Shown here piece by piece: positions 60,232-64,000 of a stretch of 64,000 nucleotides of DNA. Numbering within the stretch: position 1 is the first letter of the stretch; the number at the start of each line of letters is the position of its first letter. The DNA is from Pontibacter actiniarum (GTDB lineage Bacteria; Bacteroidota; Bacteroidia; Cytophagales; Hymenobacteraceae), in assembly GCF_003585765.1 (NCBI RefSeq), contig NZ_CP021235.1, forward strand, positions 3,534,001 to 3,598,000. Direction: 5' to 3'. The notes under the pieces were generated by a model that saw only the letters and a list, made by a program, of their open reading frames with translations, was not told where the DNA came from and made no database searches. Made by a program: the position numbers and the translations under genes.

Positions 60232-62385
60232 TTAACTAAACAAATGGAAGGTGATAAACGCCATTACATAGGCCAAACCGCTCATGTACAGCAGCTGTGC
60301 CAGCGGCCAGGTCCAGCTTTTGGTTTCGCGGCGCACAATGGCAAGGGTACTCACGCACTGCATGGCGAAGAGGTAAAACACCATAAGGGAGAAACTGCGG
60401 GCAGGCGTAAAAAACGGATCCCCGTTCTCGTCTTTCTCCGACATCAGCTTTTCTTTGATCGTGCTCACGTTCTCCTCCTCCCCTATACTATAGATAGTGG
60501 AGATGGTGCCGACAAACACTTCACGAGCGGCAAAGGAGGTAAGCAGCGCAATGCCAATCTTCCAGTCGTAACCCAACGGCCGGATAACCGGCTCAATGGA
60601 GCGGCCGATAATACCGGCGTAGGAGGACTCGAGCTGATAAGAGGCGATCTTATTTTCTGTCTGCGCTTCGGTTAGGTTTTTGGCCTGCGCCTCCAGGAGG
60701 GCTTCTTGCCGGGCCTCTTCAAAGCTGTTGCCCGGGCCATAGGACGCCAGCACCCAAAGTATAATGGAAATGGCCACGATCACTTTCCCGGCCTCAAACA
60801 CGAACGCCTTCGACTTCTCCACAATAGTTATCCCCACGTTTTTCCAGCGCGGCATTTTGTAGGTGGGGAACTCCATGATAAAGTAGCTGCGCTCACGGGC
60901 CTTCAGGATGGTCTTCAGCAGCAGCGCTGAAAGTATGGCCGCCAGGAAGCCGAGCAGGTACAGCCCCATCAGCACCAGCCCCTGCAGGTTCAGAAAACCC
61001 AGGTAGTAGGTCTCCGGCACCACCAGCGCGATCAGCACCGTATAAACAGGGATACGGGCAGAGCAACTCATGAGCGGCGTCACGAAGATGGTGATCATAC
61101 GGTCTTTCCAGTTCTCAATCGTCCGGGCCGACATAACCGCCGGCACAGCGCAGGCAACCCCAGAGATCAGGGGCACCACGCTCTTACCGTTGAGGCCGAA
61201 CTTGCGCATGATCTTGTCCATCATAAAAGTTACCCGGGCCATGTAACCCGTTTCCTCCAGAATGGCAATAAAGGCAAAGAGAATGGCAATCTGCGGCACA
61301 AACACCAGTATGCCTCCCAAGCCGGCGATGACGCCCTCTGTCAGCAGGTCCACCAGCGGGCCGTCAAAGTTATCCTGTATCAGACCGTTAAGCCCCGCCA
61401 CCCCCTGGTCAATCAGGTCCATTGGGTAGCTGGCCCAGGCGAAGATGGCCTGGAAGATGAGGAAGAGTATCGTAAAGAAAATGAGGTAGCCGAAAACCTT
61501 ATGCGTCAGCACCTGGTCCAGGCGGTTGCTGAACTTCTCATCCTTATCCACCTTCTCCACGCGCACGGCGTCCAGCAGGAGCTCGTTGATGCGGGTGTAG
61601 CGGGCAATGGTTTCGTTTGCCTGCTGCGCGTTCGACTTAAAGCCAACCGACTCCAGCTGGTCATTCAGCCATGCCACATCCTCATCAGCCAGAAACTTCA
61701 GGCCTTTGTACTGATGGGCGAACTGCAGGGCCAGGTAATCGGTGCTGAGCGAGAAGCGCTCTTTTACACTTGCCAGCAGCGCCTTCAGCTCTGCCGGTAT
61801 TTCGTAGAAAGTATTTCTGTTTGGCTCCAGCTGCTGCGTCATCACGATCTTAAGCGCGGCCACGCCTATGCCCTTGCGGGCGTTCATCGGGATCACCGGC
61901 ACGCCCAGCTCTCGCTGCAGGGCGTCCACGTCTATCTTCACCCCCTCCTGCTCAGCCACGTCCACCATGTTCAGGGCCAGCACCGCCGGCAACTGCAGGT
62001 CGGCCAGCTGGGTAAACAGCAGCAGGTTGCGCTTCAGGTTCGAGGCATCGGCGGTAACAATAACAAGATCGGGAAAGTGCTTGGAGGCCGGGTCGTAGAG
62101 CAGGTCCGTAATCACGCGCTCATCCAGCGACTTTGGATAAAGGCTGTAAGTGCCCGGCAGGTCAATAATCTCCGCCCGCAGGTGCGAGGTGAGCTGGCTG
62201 TAGCCGGTCTTTTTATCAACTGTAACCCCCGGGAAATTGCCCACCTTCTGGTTAAGGCCGGTAAGCTGGTTAAAGAGCGAGGTCTTGCCCGAGTTCGGAT
62301 TACCGATAAGGGCAATCTTAGCCACTGCTTTGCTGGCAGAGGGGCTCTTGGGCTGCTTTATTTCTGGTTGGGTAGCTACAGTCAT
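60232..62385 (-). CDS. feoB: Ferrous iron transporter FeoB
   Basis: Inner-membrane Fe2+ uptake protein of 717 residues. The N-terminal G domain has the P-loop GNPNSGKTS (28-36), the G3 motif DLPGTYSLYP and NMVD (G4); the helical GDI-like segment follows, and then about eight or more membrane helices, including the gate-type repeats LISGVACAVPAVMSARTI and SFAAREVFVGTISTIYSIG. It follows feoA after 9 nt. No feoC is present. I see no Fur-type site upstream of feoA. Confidence 0.97.
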   Translation of the reverse strand: MTVATQPEIKQPKSPSASKAVAKIALIGNPNSGKTSLFNQLTGLNQKVGNFPGVTVDKKTGYSQLTSHLRAEIIDLPGTYSLYPKSLDERVITDLLYDPASKHFPDLVIVTADASNLKRNLLLFTQLADLQLPAVLALNMVDVAEQEGVKIDVDALQRELGVPVIPMNARKGIGVAALKIVMTQQLEPNRNTFYEIPAELKALLASVKERFSLSTDYLALQFAHQYKGLKFLADEDVAWLNDQLESVGFKSNAQQANETIARYTRINELLLDAVRVEKVDKDEKFSNRLDQVLTHKVFGYLIFFTILFLIFQAIFAWASYPMDLIDQGVAGLNGLIQDNFDGPLVDLLTEGVIAGLGGILVFVPQIAILFAFIAILEETGYMARVTFMMDKIMRKFGLNGKSVVPLISGVACAVPAVMSARTIENWKDRMITIFVTPLMSCSARIPVYTVLIALVVPETYYLGFLNLQGLVLMGLYLLGFLAAILSALLLKTILKARERSYFIMEFPTYKMPRWKNVGITIVEKSKAFVFEAGKVIVAISIILWVLASYGPGNSFEEARQEALLEAQAKNLTEAQTENKIASYQLESSYAGIIGRSIEPVIRPLGYDWKIGIALLTSFAAREVFVGTISTIYSIGEEENVSTIKEKLMSEKDENGDPFFTPARSFSLMVFYLFAMQCVSTLAIVRRETKSWTWPLAQLLYMSGLAYVMAFITFHLFS

Positions 62386-62394
62386 GAAAAAAAC

Positions 62395-62646
62395 TTACTG
62401 CTTGAGTAAAATGGTCTCGGCTTCGTCTAAGCGCAGCGAAAGGGTGTAGTTGTTCACAATGATGGTGATCGGGTCGCCGAACGGGGCACGGCTGTTCATC
62501 TTCACCTCGGTACCGGGGATACACCCCATCTCAAGCAGCTTCAGGCCCATTTCCGGGTCCTGGAGGCAGCAAATTACGCCTTGTTCTCCTATTTTCAGGT
62601 CGCGTACTGATTTACGTCCTTTATGCTCTTCTACCGTGTGCTGCAC
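62395..62646 (-). CDS. feoA: FeoA-domain protein of the Fe2+ transport operon
   Basis: 83 residues with the SH3-like FeoA domain: LKIGEQGVICCLQDPEMGLK, LLEMGCIPGTEVKMNSRAPF, DPITIIVNNYTLSLRLDEAE. It is thought to act with FeoB in iron uptake. The start codon is GTG at 62646 in a leader with an AAGAGG-like purine run directly before it; a later ATG would remove the first conserved strand. It is the first gene of the feoAB operon. Confidence 0.92.
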   Translation of the reverse strand: MQHTVEEHKGRKSVRDLKIGEQGVICCLQDPEMGLKLLEMGCIPGTEVKMNSRAPFGDPITIIVNNYTLSLRLDEAETILLKQ

Positions 62647-62827
62647 CTCTTACCTGTTTTTATTTAGACTGCTTATAAACAACTGCAAGTTACGAGGTGT
62701 TCAACTTTATTGCAAAAGAATTGGGAATTAGAACAGCTTAAGATTTATACCGCTGATTAACAATCAGTTGGAAACACTTCCTCCTGCCCTCCTATTTCTC
62801 CTCTCTCCCGATCCGCCGTTCGCACGC

Positions 62828-64000
62828 TTACTCGGCATAAAACACCCGCTTCACCCGCGTGCTGACATTGGTGAGCAGCTCGTAGGGGATGGTGCCGATG
62901 CTCTGGGCCAGCTCTACCAGGGTTAGCTGCGGCCCAAACACAATGGCTACATCGCCGGCTTTTACGGCAACACCGGTTACGTCTACCATGCACATATCCA
63001 TGCACACGTTGCCGATGAGCGGGCAGCGGTGGCCGTTGATGAGCACCTGCCCCACCCCGTTACTGAAGCGGCGGTCGTAGCCGTCGGCATAGCCAATGGC
63101 AATGGTGGCCGTGGTTCTGTCGGAGCTGGCGATGCCTTTGCGGCTGTAGCCGACTGTTTCGCCCTGCTTTATACTTTTCACCTGCGATACAGTCGTCTTC
63201 AGGGTGCTTACCGGCCGCAGCGCCTCCTGCTCCGAGCCTGTGGCTTCTACCCCGTACAGGCCAATGCCCAGCCGCACCATGTCCAGCTGGTGCTCCGGAA
63301 AGCGCACAATACCGGCAGAGTTCAGGATATGCTTGATCACCTTGTACTTGAGCCGCTCCTCCACGGCCGCCGCCATACTTCTGAAACGGGAAACCTGCAG
63401 CTGCGAGAAATCGTTGTGGACGGCCTCGTCGGCACCGGCAAGGTGGCTGAACGTGCTGGCCACCTGCACCTGCGGATAACGGTGCAGCAGCTCAAAAAGC
63501 GCCTCAAAGTCCTCGGGCACAAATCCGAGGCGGTGCATGCCCGTATCCAGCTTCAGGTGGATTTTATACGTTGCCTCCGGCTCCAGCGAGGAAACAAAGT
63601 CCTGCAGCTGCTCTACCGAGTAAATCTCGGGCTCCAGGTTGTACTGCCGCAGCTTTGCGAAGCTGTCCTGCGAGGGGTTCATCACCATAATAGGCAGTGT
63701 GATACCGTTTTCGCGCAGGGCCACGCCTTCGTCAACGTAGGCGACAGCCAGATAGTCCACCCGGTGAAACTGCAGCAGGTTGGCCACCTCAAAGCTGCCG
63801 CTGCCGTAGGCGAACGCCTTTACCATCACCATCAGCTTAGTAGCCGGGGCAACTCTGGAGCGGTAGTAGTTCAGGTTGTGCACCAGCGCATCCAGGTTTA
63901 CCTCCAGCACCGTGCCGTGCACCTTCTGCTGAAACGCCTGCACGATCTTCTCAAAGCCAAACACACGGGCGCCTTTCACCAAAATCAGCTCGCCCCGGAA
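62828..64000 (-). CDS. Alanine racemase half of a MurF-Alr fusion (partial, N-terminus outside window)
   Basis: Interconverts L- and D-alanine with PLP and, in the Bacteroidota fusion, is joined to UDP-MurNAc-tripeptide-D-Ala-D-Ala ligase (MurF). The frame continues to the right edge: before the apparent TTG start (63982) it reads FRGELI, and VKGARVFGFEKIV is the C-terminal end of MurF. The racemase part has the PLP Lys in MVMVKAFAYGSG, then HLKLDTGMHRLGF and GIGLYGVE. The racemase part matches alone, but the MurF lead-in shows this is the fusion. It ends 181 nt before feoA. Confidence 0.92.
   Translation of the reverse strand, partial: FRGELILVKGARVFGFEKIVQAFQQKVHGTVLEVNLDALVHNLNYYRSRVAPATKLMVMVKAFAYGSGSFEVANLLQFHRVDYLAVAYVDEGVALRENGITLPIMVMNPSQDSFAKLRQYNLEPEIYSVEQLQDFVSSLEPEATYKIHLKLDTGMHRLGFVPEDFEALFELLHRYPQVQVASTFSHLAGADEAVHNDFSQLQVSRFRSMAAAVEERLKYKVIKHILNSAGIVRFPEHQLDMVRLGIGLYGVEATGSEQEALRPVSTLKTTVSQVKSIKQGETVGYSRKGIASSDRTTATIAIGYADGYDRRFSNGVGQVLINGHRCPLIGNVCMDMCMVDVTGVAVKAGDVAIVFGPQLTLVELAQSIGTIPYELLTNVSTRVKRVFYAE

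Noticed and set aside
62828..63982. Complete stand-alone alanine racemase starting at TTG 63982
   Set aside because: The frame continues upstream to the window edge with residues typical of the MurF C-terminus, so the gene is a partial MurF-Alr fusion.

Overview
The window is a stretch of a Bacteroidota chromosome, most likely from the Cytophagales/Hymenobacteraceae (Pontibacter-like). The evidence is SusC/SusD and DUF4249/TonB-receptor loci, an exbB-exbD-exbD-tonB operon, DUF6089 proteins beside bamA and two Skp/OmpH genes, a MurF-alanine racemase fusion, short leaders without strong Shine-Dalgarno sites, and several exact Bacteroidota -7 promoter boxes (TAnnTTTG). Taxonomy is inferred from gene content only. 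I saw no rRNA, tRNA, CRISPR array, prophage or transposase.

Layout. 1-3811 (minus): fatty-acid degradation genes, an acyl-CoA ligase, a MarR regulator and a 3-hydroxyacyl-CoA dehydrogenase that runs off the left edge. 4033-7422 (plus): a ureohydrolase-fold protein lacking key metal ligands, a cytochrome-b5-like protein, and two genes linked to cell-wall sugar recycling (BadF-type kinase, murQ). 7504-11532: uncharacterised proteins (periplasmic, double SpoIIAA-like, conserved hypothetical) and four small acidic lipoproteins. 11601-13868: der and era. 13869-14869: a 1 kb gene-free region with REP-like hairpins. 14870-20775: hemH, a LOG-family hydrolase, a cysteine desulfurase, glmM, a small membrane protein and mazG.

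21290-28193 (plus) is the energy-transduction locus: exbB, two exbD, two tonB-like genes, a small membrane protein, a PstS-like lipoprotein and a TPR protein. 28298-41528 (minus) is an envelope-biogenesis block: YqeY, CvpA, PabA-type amidotransferase, hydrolase, CBS protein, a second BamA-like barrel, nadK, two DUF6089 proteins, uppS, bamA, two Skp-like chaperones, then rluD. 41709-46240 (plus): pdxJ-mnmH-selD (selenium-dependent tRNA modification), an alpha/beta hydrolase and an RsmI-like methyltransferase.

46244-59053 (minus) is the accessory part: a SusC-SusD-PKD lipoprotein unit, then a TonB-dependent receptor followed by four tandem DUF4249 lipoproteins. The DUF4249 copies are mosaic, with near-identical N-terminal halves and diverged C-terminal halves, and the last one carries an in-frame nonsense codon. 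59054-60231 is gene-free apart from a doubtful 32-residue ORF and hairpins. 60232-64000 (minus): feoB, feoA and the racemase half of a MurF-Alr fusion cut by the right edge.

Three convergent gene pairs are separated by perfect palindromes with a loop of 0-1 nt (30-58 bp), and the word AAGTATA/TATACTT occurs more than fifty times in both coding and non-coding DNA. I found no clearly new multi-gene defence or mobile system. The most unusual items are the DUF4249 mosaic array, the degenerate ureohydrolase, the AAGTATA word and the palindromes.
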